Below are positions 45,083 through 54,352 of a DNA stretch of 64,000 nt, piece after piece. The stretch comes from Oncomelania hupensis (Eukaryota > Mollusca > Gastropoda > Littorinimorpha > Pomatiopsidae), in NCBI GenBank assembly GCA_036898135.1, contig CM072527.1:30753555-30817554 (forward strand), written 5' to 3'. The notes beneath the pieces were generated by a model, which was not told the origin of the DNA, searched no databases, and saw only the letters and a program-made list of their open reading frames with translations. The first letter of the stretch is position 1. Each line of letters starts with the position of its first letter. The position numbers were made by a program, and so were the translations under genes.

Positions 45083-45668
45083 CTGGAAATTTAGTGCTTT
45101 AAATTCCCACTGTCGCAGTCTTTCTCCTTTGTTCTTTCTCATTCCTACTCTGTTCTATCAATCTACTATACTATCTTCTTCTTCGCTAATCCAGTCACCT
45201 ACCTTTTTTCTTGAAAAAAACTTCCGGGACAAAATTCCTCATTTGTGTGTGAGGTCTGTTGGATCAGCTTGGTAATATTGGACGCTTTCTGCCAGGTGGT
45301 CACTGGGGCTTCCTATGATGTTAATATTTGGCAATGTAGGCATTTTATATGTATGTGTTTTGTTGATATTTTATAATGATGTTTATATTCTATTTTGTTT
45401 TTGTAAACGGGGGTTCGATAAATTAGAGTATTGCCTCAGCGTCCCCGGCGTTGGATGTCTTTATTGTAAAGTGACCGGCTGGTGGAGTGCCTTCAGTGTT
45501 GCCACTAGGGTTGTTTCGGCAGATCTTTAATGCGGACCAGGGGCAAGTCCTCTTTTAGCGAAGTTATGGTCTTGATTTTGTGTTCCTGATTCGGCTATAC
45601 TGGTCCTGATTTGGCTTGGAAGTGTCCGCTGGACCTAAAGCAATAATCATGTAATGTAATGTAATGTC
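45083..45668 (+). mobile_element. R3 retroposon, nearly full length
   Basis: Matches 48125-48674 from GGAAATTTAGTGCTTTAAAT to the tail CAATAATCATGTAATGTAAT. Confidence 0.85.
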
Positions 45669-46084
45669 TGCCCTGCTTAGTATTTTTCTAGTAGAGACTC
45701 CTCACATTGGGCGCCTGTGATCTGAACTGTCTCCACGAGTCTAAAAATAGGCCTACATTCAAGCGCTATGTCCATTGTAAGATATGATCTTTTTCTCGGA
45801 GAGTCTAGTATGATAGTAAAGTTTATTTGATAGATCACGTTAGATTAGTTTTTAAAAAAAAAAATAAACTTCACCGGCGTTGCGCTATTGAGAGAAAACT
45901 GGCAACTGTCGAGTTCTCTATTGTGTGGTCGGATTTTTACGTTGTAGCAAAGGTCTAAAGATCTCACTGTAAGATAGTCTGTTGGTCGTAGTGTTTTGTA
46001 GTTGCAGGTGGCGTTGTTGATCGGAAGGTGTCCTCCTTGTACGAAGTAGGGTAACATTTTATGTTTATTTTGTTTTATTATTTT

Positions 46085-46240
46085 AATTTTACTGTTCAGG
46101 ACATCGAGGGTTTCCTTCGGATACCCTGGTTCCCTCCATTCCTTCATTCAGTAATGGTACAGGATCCTTTCTACTTAACATTTAAAAAATTAAATTTGGG
46201 TGGACTTTCCTCTTCTAACAGCGACTTACCTTTGCACCAC
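46085..46240 (+). mobile_element. SINE family B body, diverged
   Basis: CATCGAGGGTTTCCTTCGGA, TCATTCAGTAATGGTACAGG and TCTAACAGCGACTTACC follow the family B order of 32015-32185. Confidence 0.7.
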
Positions 46241-46317
46241 ACCGGCTTATTTAGTGTACCATCTTGGAGTGACTTATTTGTAGTAGTAGTTGTTGTTGTT
46301 GTTGGAATGTCGAGTTA

Positions 46318-46385
46318 GATCGGCCAGCGCCTTGAGCAGTTCTTAAGCTGGAAAAGCGCTCTATAAGAAGGTTACAATAAACTAA
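46318..46385 (+). mobile_element. SINE family A, 3' end
   Basis: CGGCCAGCGCCTTGAGCAGT, then GAAAAGCGCTCTATAAGAAG. Confidence 0.8.
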
Positions 46386-46672
46386 AAATAAATGATACAC
46401 AACGTGTTATAATTATGTTTAATTTAGTTGCTTGGTTTCTGCTGTCATTGCTTTCATTCTCAATGTATTTGTAGTTGGTAGTATTAATGTTATCGCTGTC
46501 GTCGTTGTTGCTGTGTTGTTGTTCTTGCTATTGTTTTTTGTGTAGTCGTTGTTGTTGTTGTTGTTGTTGATCTGATTGAAAATCAGGTTTTGTTAAAATT
46601 GCATGTCATAGGAAAATGTACAAACCTAAGCATTGGGTGTCTACGTACAAAACATTCGTTTTGCCACAACAC

Positions 46673-47172
46673 NNNNNNNNNNNNNNNNNNNNNNNNNNNN
46701 NNNNNNNNNNNNNNNNNNNNNNNNNNNNNNNNNNNNNNNNNNNNNNNNNNNNNNNNNNNNNNNNNNNNNNNNNNNNNNNNNNNNNNNNNNNNNNNNNNNN
46801 NNNNNNNNNNNNNNNNNNNNNNNNNNNNNNNNNNNNNNNNNNNNNNNNNNNNNNNNNNNNNNNNNNNNNNNNNNNNNNNNNNNNNNNNNNNNNNNNNNNN
46901 NNNNNNNNNNNNNNNNNNNNNNNNNNNNNNNNNNNNNNNNNNNNNNNNNNNNNNNNNNNNNNNNNNNNNNNNNNNNNNNNNNNNNNNNNNNNNNNNNNNN
47001 NNNNNNNNNNNNNNNNNNNNNNNNNNNNNNNNNNNNNNNNNNNNNNNNNNNNNNNNNNNNNNNNNNNNNNNNNNNNNNNNNNNNNNNNNNNNNNNNNNNN
47101 NNNNNNNNNNNNNNNNNNNNNNNNNNNNNNNNNNNNNNNNNNNNNNNNNNNNNNNNNNNNNNNNNNNNNNNN
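46673..47172. other. Assembly gap (500 N)
   Basis: Exactly 500 unknown bases, the usual placeholder for a gap of unknown size. Open frames that span it are meaningless. Confidence 0.99.
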
Positions 47173-47276
47173 CGATTTTGAGACATTGAGCAAAACATGT
47201 TTAGCAATAAATAAGACTAGCAACCTTGACATTTGTGTTAGAGCAAATATGATAGCATGGAAGGCAGGCCACTCAC

Positions 47277-47420
47277 CCAGGTAATGTTTCCATGAAGTTT
47301 GGGGAAAATACGTTTCGTGGTTCTTGAGATATGATATATGACCAACTAACATTTGACTAGCTCTGATTGGCCCAAAGCCATTTCAAAGTATTTCCAGATA
47401 AGTCTAGAAATAAAAAATAA
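47277..47420 (+). mobile_element. Repeat family D, partial
   Basis: TGGTTCTTGAGATATGA, AACATTTG and CAAAGTATTTCCAGATAAGT match 53050-53150, where the block is attached to a tRNA-like head. Confidence 0.65.
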
Positions 47421-47734
47421 TAACTGTACATTAAAAACAAATAAATTTAACAAAATGCAAACAATTGAAAAAATATATACATGATGGCATGTCATTCAAA
47501 TGTATTTCCAGACATTCACACTTGTAGCTTAAAACTAAACATGTTCAAAAGTTAATTTCCTTGTCAGTGTTGTGACAAACAAAAGGAAAACATGGAACAA
47601 TAGGCCACAAACTGAACTATCTGCAAGCAAAAACATCCATATGGGATCAGCCAATTTGTAGCTGGAGTGCAAACCATGTTTAGAAAATGGTGAAGTACAA
47701 TTACCTTGACCTTTGAGACAATACAAATCCTGTC

Positions 47735-47875
47735 CTATCCTGTACCTCGAAGGTTGGAGCACCACAGATGATTGTTGAACCATCATACTCCATCTTTCTC
47801 TCTCCTCAGCAACCCTCATGGCCTCACCCAGCATCAAGCCAGTCCATTCTCAAATGCCGTTCTCCCACCTCTCTC
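47735..47875 (-). pseudogene. LINE C-terminal fragment, inverted
   Basis: On the - strand EWTGLMLGEAMRVAEERERW, then SSVVLQPSRYRIGQD, the same C-terminal block as 37715-37830. It is joined head to head with the + strand fragment that follows. Confidence 0.8.
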
Positions 47876-48087
47876 TCCGTCAGTTCTAGCATGTCCCCAG
47901 AACAGAGAAGAAGAAGAAATCCTCCCAATTCTCTGAGAAGAAGTTGAGGCAGCAGTGCAATCGCTGAAGAAGGGGAAGTCAGCGTGAGTGGACAACATAC
48001 CCGCGGAATTGCTTCATGCAGGAGAGAAGCAATGACTGATGCCCTCACCATTATCTGTAACAGCATTGCACAAACAACTGCTGCCCT
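47876..48087 (+). pseudogene. LINE reverse transcriptase, upstream segment
   Basis: Across broken frames reads EEILPILREEVEAAVQSL, KKGKSAWVDNIPAELLHAGE and MTDALTIICN, the KGKS-G-D-IPAE-L block of RT domains 1-2. It is then fused to IAQTTAAL from about 200 residues further along, so the catalytic FADD region is deleted. R3 is inserted at its end. Confidence 0.75.
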
Positions 48088-48674
48088 ACCCCTGTTGGGG
48101 TACCGGGGGTTTCAGTATAAATAGTATCCCCACTTTCTGGAAATTTAGTGCTTTAAATTCCCACTGTCGCTGTCTTTCTCATTTGCTCTTTCTCATTCCT
48201 GCTCTGTTCTATCAATCTGCTATACTATCTTCTTCTTCGCTAGACCAGTCACCTACCTCTTTTCTTGAAAACTCTCCCGGGACAAGACTCCTTATTTGTG
48301 TATGAGGTCTGTTGGATCAGCTTGGGAATATTGGACGCTTTCTGCCAGGTGGTCACTAGGGCTTCCTATGATGTTATTATTTAGCAATGTAGGCATTTTA
48401 TATGTATGTGTTTTGTTGATAATTTATAATGATGTTTGTATTCTTTTTCTTTTTTTGTAAACGGGGGTTCGATAAATTAGAGTACAGCCTCAGCGTCCCC
48501 TGCGTGGGATGTCTTTATTGTAAAGTGACTGGCTGGTGGAGAGCTTTCAGTTTTACCACTAGGGTTGTTTCAGCAGATCTTTTATGCGGATCGGGGGTTG
48601 TCCGGTCCTGATTTGGCTCTGAAGAGTCCGCTGGACCTAAAGCAATAATCAGGTAATGTAATGTAATGTAATGT
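48088..48674 (+). mobile_element. R3 retroposon, reference full-length copy
   Basis: 587 bases flanked by the exact 12-base repeat AACTGCTGCCCT (48076-48087 and 48675-48686). This is a target duplication inside LINE coding sequence, which continues in frame order on the other side. It ends with tandem ATGTA pentamers, and a TATAAATA motif lies about 30 bases from the 5' end. No coding potential or clear Pol III boxes are seen. Other copies: 20297-21143, 23568-23830, 45083-45668 and a 3' end at 55917-55985 (-). Confidence 0.85.
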
Positions 48675-48686
48675 AACTGCTGCCCT

Positions 48687-49190
48687 GACAAGGTTGAAGC
48701 CCATTTGGAAAGACAGAACTATCAGTCTACACTCCAAGGTAAGGCTGCTGCGCTCCCTTGTCATCTCCATCTTCCTATAAACTTGCGAAACATGGACCAT
48801 CACCAGATTTACAATGAAGAATAAAAGCATGGAGATGAGGTGCTACAGAAGACTTCTGGGCATTTCCTATACCCAGCATATCACCAATGACGGTCCGACA
48901 GACACAAGCAATTGGACCACATGATGACATGCTCACAATGGTGAAGAAACTGAAACTCCGATGGTATGGCTATGTCACTGGACATCAGACCTTGCAAAAA
49001 CCATCCTGCAAGGCACGGTGCAAGGAGGCAGAAGAAGGGATACAGAAAAAGTGGGACAACATTCAAGAATGGACTAGTTTGACACTGAGCGAAGCCCGGA
49101 GGGATGCTAAGGACAGAGAAAGATGGAGTACGCTGGTTAAACAATCATCTGTGGTGCCTCAACAAGTTTCGAGTTACAGGATACGATAGG
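48687..49190 (+). pseudogene. LINE C-terminal segment
   Basis: Continues the interrupted LINE: LTRLKPIWKDRTISLHSKVR, then GHDDM-LTMVKKLKLRWYGY-like sequence and WTSLTLSEARRDAKDRERW, ending with a stop and the family tail. Several frameshifts. Confidence 0.85.
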
Positions 49191-49196
49191 TTCAGA

Positions 49197-49293
49197 ACAA
49201 CAATCAGCGTGCGTCAAGGATGCCTATACTCTCTCCAACACTCTTCATATTCCTAGAGCACATCATATCAGATGACCTTGCAGATCACGAGTA
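49197..49293 (+). pseudogene. LINE RT fragment (VRQGC motif), out of order
   Basis: Reads TTISVRQGC in one frame and LSPTLFIFLEHIISDDLADH in the next. This is RT motif 4, which should lie upstream of FADD, yet it sits 3' of a C-terminal segment of the same family. Confidence 0.7.
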
Positions 49294-49556
49294 AAAATAA
49301 AAATAAAAGTAAATAGGAGTAAAAAGTGTTTATCTATCCTATCCTATCCCGTAACTCAGTGTGTAAAAAGTGTTTAGCAATAAAATTATTCCAGAGGCCT
49401 GGACCTTTGCATTAGAGCAACTATGATGGCATGTCATTAATCCATATAATACCCCAAAAAATATTGTGTACATTTTTTTAAAAATCCTAAAAATTTCTTT
49501 TGCAAATGCATTGAAATTAACAAATATGATAAAATTGTGGGAGAAAAATATTTTTT
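49294..49556. other. Spacer, no gene seen
   Basis: AT-rich. Contains an inverted trace of the LINE tail (CTATCCTATCCTATCCCGTA near 49336). Confidence 0.5.
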
Positions 49557-49687
49557 AGAGTGGTTTCCCCTGTGTGCGCCTGACGCGCCCATGGTACTGA
49601 ACGGGTCATGGACAATTAAAGGACGCGCACATGGTACTGAACGGGGGCATGGACAATTAAAGGATAGTGCTTTGACATGGCTACTTT

Positions 49688-50574
49688 TTTTACTTTCCTT
49701 GTGGCTTTCTTTGTGATAATATATTACTGAAGTAGTTGTCGAAGACGACATGATATGGGCGCTTTGGCAGATCTGATAGAAGGTCCTTTACTACAGTTCC
49801 ACCCAGGCCGAGTGGTCCATAGGTAACGTTTGCTCGAGCACCAGCGGAAGGCTTGTACTGGACAACATAACCCAGCTCGTCGGCCAATGCCCACAGTTTG
49901 AAACCAAACCTTATGGGCTTTCCTTTGAACTGTTTAGAAGAGTGATGACCAAAATAGGTAATCATACTTTCACCTACTGCCAGCTCTCTCCCAGCTGGGA
50001 AATAGAGGAGACACTTTTCATTGAGCATGCATTAGAAATTTCGGATCTTTGTTAGCTTGTCATTGGGGTCAAGGTTGGCATTATCAGTAAGGTGCAGATT
50101 CTGCATCATGCTGTAGAAGCGATTTCTGCTCATGGCAGAGGAGATGGCAGCATTATGGTAGTCTGAACTTCGAGACCAGTACAGGTGGCGGCGAGGAAGC
50201 TGGTTGTACCCAGACAGCAACAATATGGCCAGAAATGTCCGGAACTCCTTCCGAGTGGTATTGAAGCTTTGATCACCTTTATCCCTTGAAGCATACAAGT
50301 TAGTTTGCTCAACAAGGTAATCAATCACCTCATCATCGAAAAACAACTCAAAAAATGCAACAGGGCCATGGTTTTGCTGCAGAAACGGTGGTGGCTGGAA
50401 GTTTGGCCATTGCTCTGGAAAGTTCTCCAGGAGGTCCTCTTTTCTCCACTAACGTCTAGGCCGCAGTTGGCGTTGCTGCTTGGGTCAGTTTGCACCAGCC
50501 TCTCTCACTGAAGTTGACGGTGCTACAGATGGTCCTTCTTGTGAATCACTTTGTTGTTCTTCTTTTATTTTTAT
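49688..50574 (-). pseudogene. piggyBac transposase, central and catalytic part
   Basis: On the - strand: DLLENFPEQWPNFQPPPFLQ, FFDDEVIDYLVEQTNLYAS, FLAILLLSGYNQLPRRHLYW, KLTKIRNF, a TAA in the frame, then LAVGESMITYFGHHSSKQFK, GKPIRFGFKLWALADELGY and VVFDNYFSN. This is the DDE_Tnp_1_7 fold. The first catalytic Asp, expected as DES/DEQ, is Gly (VGES); the second (FDNYF) is present; the third lies in the missing 3' part. The internal stops, missing Asp and truncation make it dead. Relatives are PGBD2/PGBD3-type proteins. Confidence 0.88.
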
Positions 50575-50737
50575 TTTTTTATTTAATCGTTCTTATATAG
50601 CGCTTTTCCAGCTCAAGAGCTGCTCAAGGCGCTGGCCGATACAGGATCTAACTCAAGCCGCCCGAGACGCCCACCCGCAGCCTTTGGGCGCATGGTCTGA
50701 CGCCCGGACGACTGAGCACAATCCTGGGCAGCCAGGA
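50575..50737 (-). mobile_element. SINE family A, 3' half (rest at 51807-51951)
   Basis: On the - strand ends GAGCTGGAAAAGCGCTATAT, preceded by GCCAGCGCCTTGAGCAGCTC and CAGGATTGTGCTCAGTCGTC. The body continues at 51807, so one SINE was split by the LINE at 50738-51806. Confidence 0.85.
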
Positions 50738-51806
50738 ATTTCTTAAATATAAATGTGAAGAAAACTAAAGAACTGATTATTGATTTTAGAAAAAACCCAT
50801 CTGCTGTGCCTGACTTAGTGATTGATGGAGAAAAGGTGGAGAGAGTCTTGGAATACAAATATCTGGGAACAATACTTGACAATAAGCTTACCTTTGATTC
50901 CAACACTACTTCCATCCATAAGAAATGTCAGTCAAGAATATATTGCCTCCAGAAATTGCGCTCTCTGCAAGTCAACAAGTCTGTTTTATGTAACTTTTAC
51001 AGATGTTTTATTCAATCGGTGCTGACCTTTGGTTTTCTTTGCTGGTTTGGAGGTCTCAGTGTGAGGAGTAAGAATGTGTTGGATAGAATTGTGAAGGTGT
51101 GTGGGAAAGTGGTGGGTGAAAAGCAGGAGAGTTTGTGTGTGTTGTACGAAAGGCAAGTAAGAAAGAAAGCGAGCATGATTGTAAGAGACTCCACTCACAT
51201 CCTAGCCCAGCACTACCAGCTCCTTCCTTCTGGTCGCCGTTTCAGAGTGCCAAATGTTTCTACGGTTAGAGCTAGGAACAGTTTTGTACCCAAATCAGTA
51301 CAAATTCTTAATAAGTGTTGACTGAATGAGTTGGGTGCGAGTGGTTTATGGGAGTACTAGAGATGAATTCTATAATATTTGCAGCAATTTTTCAACTATT
51401 CAGTATGTATCTAGTTAACTAATGCATACGTTTTAAAATCTGTGATTGTATTATAGAATGATACGCAAAGTTTGATGATTGTATTATAACGTTTATAATT
51501 TTATAATCTCATGTCTAACCCATGTGTGTGTGGATGTGTGTGTGTGGGTGTGTGTGTTTGTGGGTAGGTGTTTTATTTATTTATGTTGAAGTGCAATAAG
51601 GACATGTAGTGTGATATGTATTTTAAGTTTTACAATGTGTCGGAAATGTTCTTGTTAATATGTACATAAGCGTGATTACACGTACATGTTTACATGTTTA
51701 TAGTATTGTTACATTTTATTACCTTTTGCTGACAGCAAATCCATGTTAGAATTTCTCCTTGGAGATAATAAAGTTTTCTGAATCTGAATCTGAATCTGAA
51801 TCTGAA
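50738..51806 (+). mobile_element. L2-like LINE, 5'-truncated, with TGAATC tail
   Basis: An open frame (50741-51321) encodes KKTKELIIDFRKNPSAVPD, VERVLEYKYLGTILDNKLTF, CQSRIYCLQKLRSLQVNKSV, SVLTFGFLCWFGGLSVRSKN and LLPSGRRFRVPNV before a stop. This is the C end of RT from L2/Maui-like elements of fish and invertebrates. The 3' region ends in AATAAAG and five TGAATC units, a microsatellite tail typical of the clade. The frame is intact, so the insertion looks fairly recent. Confidence 0.88.
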
Positions 51807-51951
51807 TGTGGGAGAAGGACCTATGTGCATGCTGGGTGTGTTCTTGTCACCGGCACTCACCCGTCTAGGACATGAGCGTCAGGATCTTTAAAGTCCGTTA
51901 TGATGGAATGTATGCGGCACAGACTAGACCTCGGTTTATACTCTCATCCTG
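51807..51951 (-). mobile_element. SINE family A, 5' body (tRNA head missing)
   Basis: On the - strand: CTCATGTCCTAGACGGGTGA and CACACCCAGCATGCACATAG, as in 2530-2590. It abuts piggyBac coding sequence on its right. Confidence 0.82.
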
Positions 51952-52230
51952 CTTCTTCTCTACCGCCGTTGTTGGTATCCGAGTCCTCATCTTCTGGTCC
52001 ACCAATTCTGTACTCATTGCCATCAGCAGCGAGAATCCTCCCTTTGCCTTTGGCAAGTAGCTGTCGGTGATTCAAATTGTTTATCTCTCATCCTTCTTCC
52101 TCATCACCACTATCTTCATCAGACAGCTGTCCATCTCCTGGCGGAGTCAAATAGATGTCAGCCTAAAAAAACCACTCTCTTCTTCAAGTCTATTTAACAC
52201 ATCATGAACTGTTAAGTTCCTTCGAGCGTT
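51952..52230 (-). pseudogene. piggyBac transposase, N-terminal acidic part
   Basis: After a TTTCAG acceptor on the - strand: RNARRNLTVHDVLNRLEEES, a one-base shift, ADIYLTPPGDGQLSDEDSGD, a stop, then NNLNHRQLLAKGKGR and EDEDSDTNNGGREEA. The DIY--PP-----DEDSGDE pattern is typical of PGBD2/3-like piggyBac N ends. The coding sequence resumes at 50574 with EEQQSDSQEGPSVAPS. Confidence 0.78.
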
Positions 52231-52329
52231 TCTGAAATACAATAAAAATACAAACTACAAAATGTGCTGAGATAAAAAATCGAATTAAAATATATATAAA
52301 CCATTGGTCAATTACTTATTTGAATATAA

Positions 52330-52497
52330 AAATAATTATTTAGCTACAGACAAACACGAGTATGAATTTATAATTATAAATTCATACTCGTGTTTGTCTG
52401 TAGCTAAATAATTATTTACATGTCATATGTTAAGCATTCTTGTTTTCTTTTAATTATAATTAAAAGAAAACAAGAATGCTTAACATATGACATGTAA
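52330..52497. repeat. Two abutting perfect palindromes
   Basis: Palindrome 1 spans 52330-52417 (two 44-base arms, no loop, centre at 52373/52374). Palindrome 2 spans 52416-52497 (two 41-base arms, centre at 52456/52457). I checked both arm pairs base by base and found no mismatch. They lie between the piggyBac N-terminal exon and its right inverted repeat. Confidence 0.95.
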
Positions 52498-52643
52498 TTT
52501 CTATAAATAATTATTTTTAATAGTATACAATTTGCACCAAAAAACAATGTTCTCTTTCAGTACCATGTGCGCTTTTGTTAAAAAGCTAACACTGGCCCCG
52601 TTCGTTACCATGTGCGCTTCACGCGCACAGAGAGGTGACCATA

Positions 52644-53009
52644 ATAAAATTGAAAAAGTTCAATGGGAATTTCAGAATTTTGATAAAAGTAAAAAAACAT
52701 ATTTTAGTTAGCATAATAAAGAAATGCATTCAACAATTCGGTCTTCAAAATATCGTAACATAACAAAATGCTACTCACCGCAATTGAGATGACGAGTTTG
52801 AGGCCATAATTTTGTTTTCTTTTCAAACATGCGTATGAGACATCATGATTGATGACAGCAAATGGCAGAAGTCAGTGACACATGGGAAGCTAATCATCAA
52901 ACTATTATAAAACAATAGTTTCAACAGTTTTGTCCCATAGGCTATTTTTTTTAGATAACAAAACGTGAACATGCTCGTGTAGCGCACAAAGTATTATATG
53001 GGTTAAGCT
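52644..53009. other. AT-rich spacer, no gene seen
   Basis: No exon or recognised repeat. Confidence 0.5.
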
Positions 53010-53265
53010 AGGTAATTTTCCAATGAAGTTTGGTCAAAATCCGTTCAGTGGTTCTTGAGATATGAATGGACGGATTGATGAACCGACAAACATTTGGCTT
53101 ATTCTGATTTCGGACTGTTTCAAAGTATTTCCTGGTAAGTCTGGAAATACAAAAGAAATATTGTAAAAATCTGCATCAGTTGAGAATCCAACCCCTGACT
53201 TTGTGGATGAGAGTCCTAGATGTTATTCACTGAGCTAACTACCACCTTTGACATATACTGAACAT
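53010..53265 (-). mobile_element. Repeat family D with a tRNA-like head
   Basis: On the - strand an A-box-like TAGTTAGCTCAGTGAATAAC and a B-box-like GGGGTTGGATTCTC (53185-53260), then a body with TTTCCAGACTTACCAGGAAA and TCATATCTCAAGAACCACTG. The body is also at 47290-47410 on the + strand read-out. Confidence 0.68.
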
Positions 53266-53329
53266 ATATTAAGGAGGAAATAAAATTCAAAGTACTCCTT
53301 CGGATGACAGTATAAAATGAGTTCTAGTC

Positions 53330-53600
53330 TGTGCATGCACACATTCTATCACATAAACTTTAAAGATCCTGATGCTCATGTCTTAGACATAGACAGGTGA
53401 GTGCCAGCTACACAAATACACCCAGCATGCACTAGGTCCCTTCTCCCAATCAAGCAGGAATGTGTTCAGTCATCTGGGAATCAGACTATGCGCCCAAAGG
53501 TTGCAGGTGGGCGCCTCTGGCGGTTTGAGTTAGATCCTTTATTGACCAGCTTTTAAGCCAGAAAAGCGCTATGTAAAAGTTATAAAATAAAGTACACTAT
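53330..53600 (+). mobile_element. SINE family A, 3' two thirds
   Basis: Contains both blocks of the family in order: GATCCTGATGCTCATGTC, CACCCAGCATGCACTAGGTC, ATGCGCCCAAAGGTTGCAGG and AGAAAAGCGCTATGTAAAAG. Confidence 0.85.
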
Positions 53601-53689
53601 TGTGTCTGTTTCTGACAACAGGCAGTTAGAGGTATGCAGGAGGAAAACAATTTTTAAGTACATACACCCAACCAGCCCTGTCCCTTCTC

Positions 53690-53856
53690 CTTCATCCCAG
53701 GTCACCCAGGATGGTGCTCAGTTGTCTGGGGCATCAGGTTAAGGCAGCAAGTGGGCGCTTCAAATGGCTTGAGTTAGATCCTGTACGGGCCAGTGTCTTG
53801 GGCAGCTTTTGAGCTGGTAAGGCTCTATAAAAGAACAATAAATAATAATAATAATT
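53690..53856 (+). mobile_element. SINE family A, 3' part with AAT tail
   Basis: CCAGGATGGTGCTCAGTTGT, GGGCGCTTCAAATGGCTTGA and AGCTTTTGAGCTGGTAAGGC, ending in an AATAATAATAATAATT tail that touches the donor site of the - strand exon at 53859-54035. Confidence 0.85.
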
Positions 53857-53858
53857 AC

Positions 53859-54035
53859 CTCGCTGTTTCTGTTTTTGATAGCTCAGTGAGAGTAGGGAGG
53901 TCTGGGTAATTGGCTTCCAGCAGAATTTTCAGTAAATCCACCCTTGCCTGGTAAGCGTCACATTTGCAAACCATGCCTGAGTCGCCTCCCTTCAAGAAGA
54001 TCATCTTGGCTCGGAACAGCAGCTCCCGAATAATG
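53859..54035 (-). CDS. Internal exon of an unrecognised - strand gene
   Basis: On the - strand an acceptor TTCTTTTAG, 177 open bases (59 codons) and a donor GTAATT. It encodes IIRELLFRAKMIFLKGGDSG, MVCKCDAYQARVDLLKILLE, then ANYPDLPTLTELSKTETA. The composition is that of a real protein, with amphipathic helices and no low complexity, and GC is higher than the flanks. I do not recognise the family. Partner exons were not found within the window. It could also belong to an unknown transposon. Confidence 0.6.
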
Positions 54036-54305
54036 CTAAAAGAAATGTTTAAATGTTATTGTCTTTTTTGACTTGTCCTTTCATTAACAAAACCACACAT
54101 GATTAACTTACTTGCCTTTTCTTTCTCTTTCATCTTATAGGGAGTCTGTTTTGGATGTGTATTTTTTCTTTTTTTAAAAATAATATTCATATTTTGTTGC
54201 CTGTAGATGTACCTCAATGTATACATGTAATCTTTTTGTAAAATGCAATATGTGAGTATGCGCAATAATGAGTCTTTGTGAGTTTTGCACTAAAAAAAAT
54301 GCTAT

Positions 54306-54308
<3 letters not shown>

Positions 54309-54352
<44 letters not shown>
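54309..54352 (+). repeat. (TTA)n microsatellite
   Basis: About 14 ATT units. Confidence 0.95.

Larger units (their letters stand above)
49559..52643 (-). mobile_element. piggyBac transposon, broken and nested
   Basis: The left end (49559-49660) and right end (52555-52643) are inverted repeats: GTGTGCGCCTGACGCGCC, then ATGGTACTGAACGGG on the left, against the reverse complement of TTCGTTACCATGTGCGC and ACGCGCACAGAGAGG on the right. A second subterminal CGCACATGGTACTGAACGGG lies near 49623. The transposase is on the - strand in two pieces, 51952-52230 and 49688-50574, separated by a SINE and a LINE (50575-51951). I could not confirm TTAA target sites at the ends. Confidence 0.82.

Noticed and set aside
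46590..47352. Long frames crossing the run of N.
   Set aside because: They exist only because N is translated as an unknown residue.
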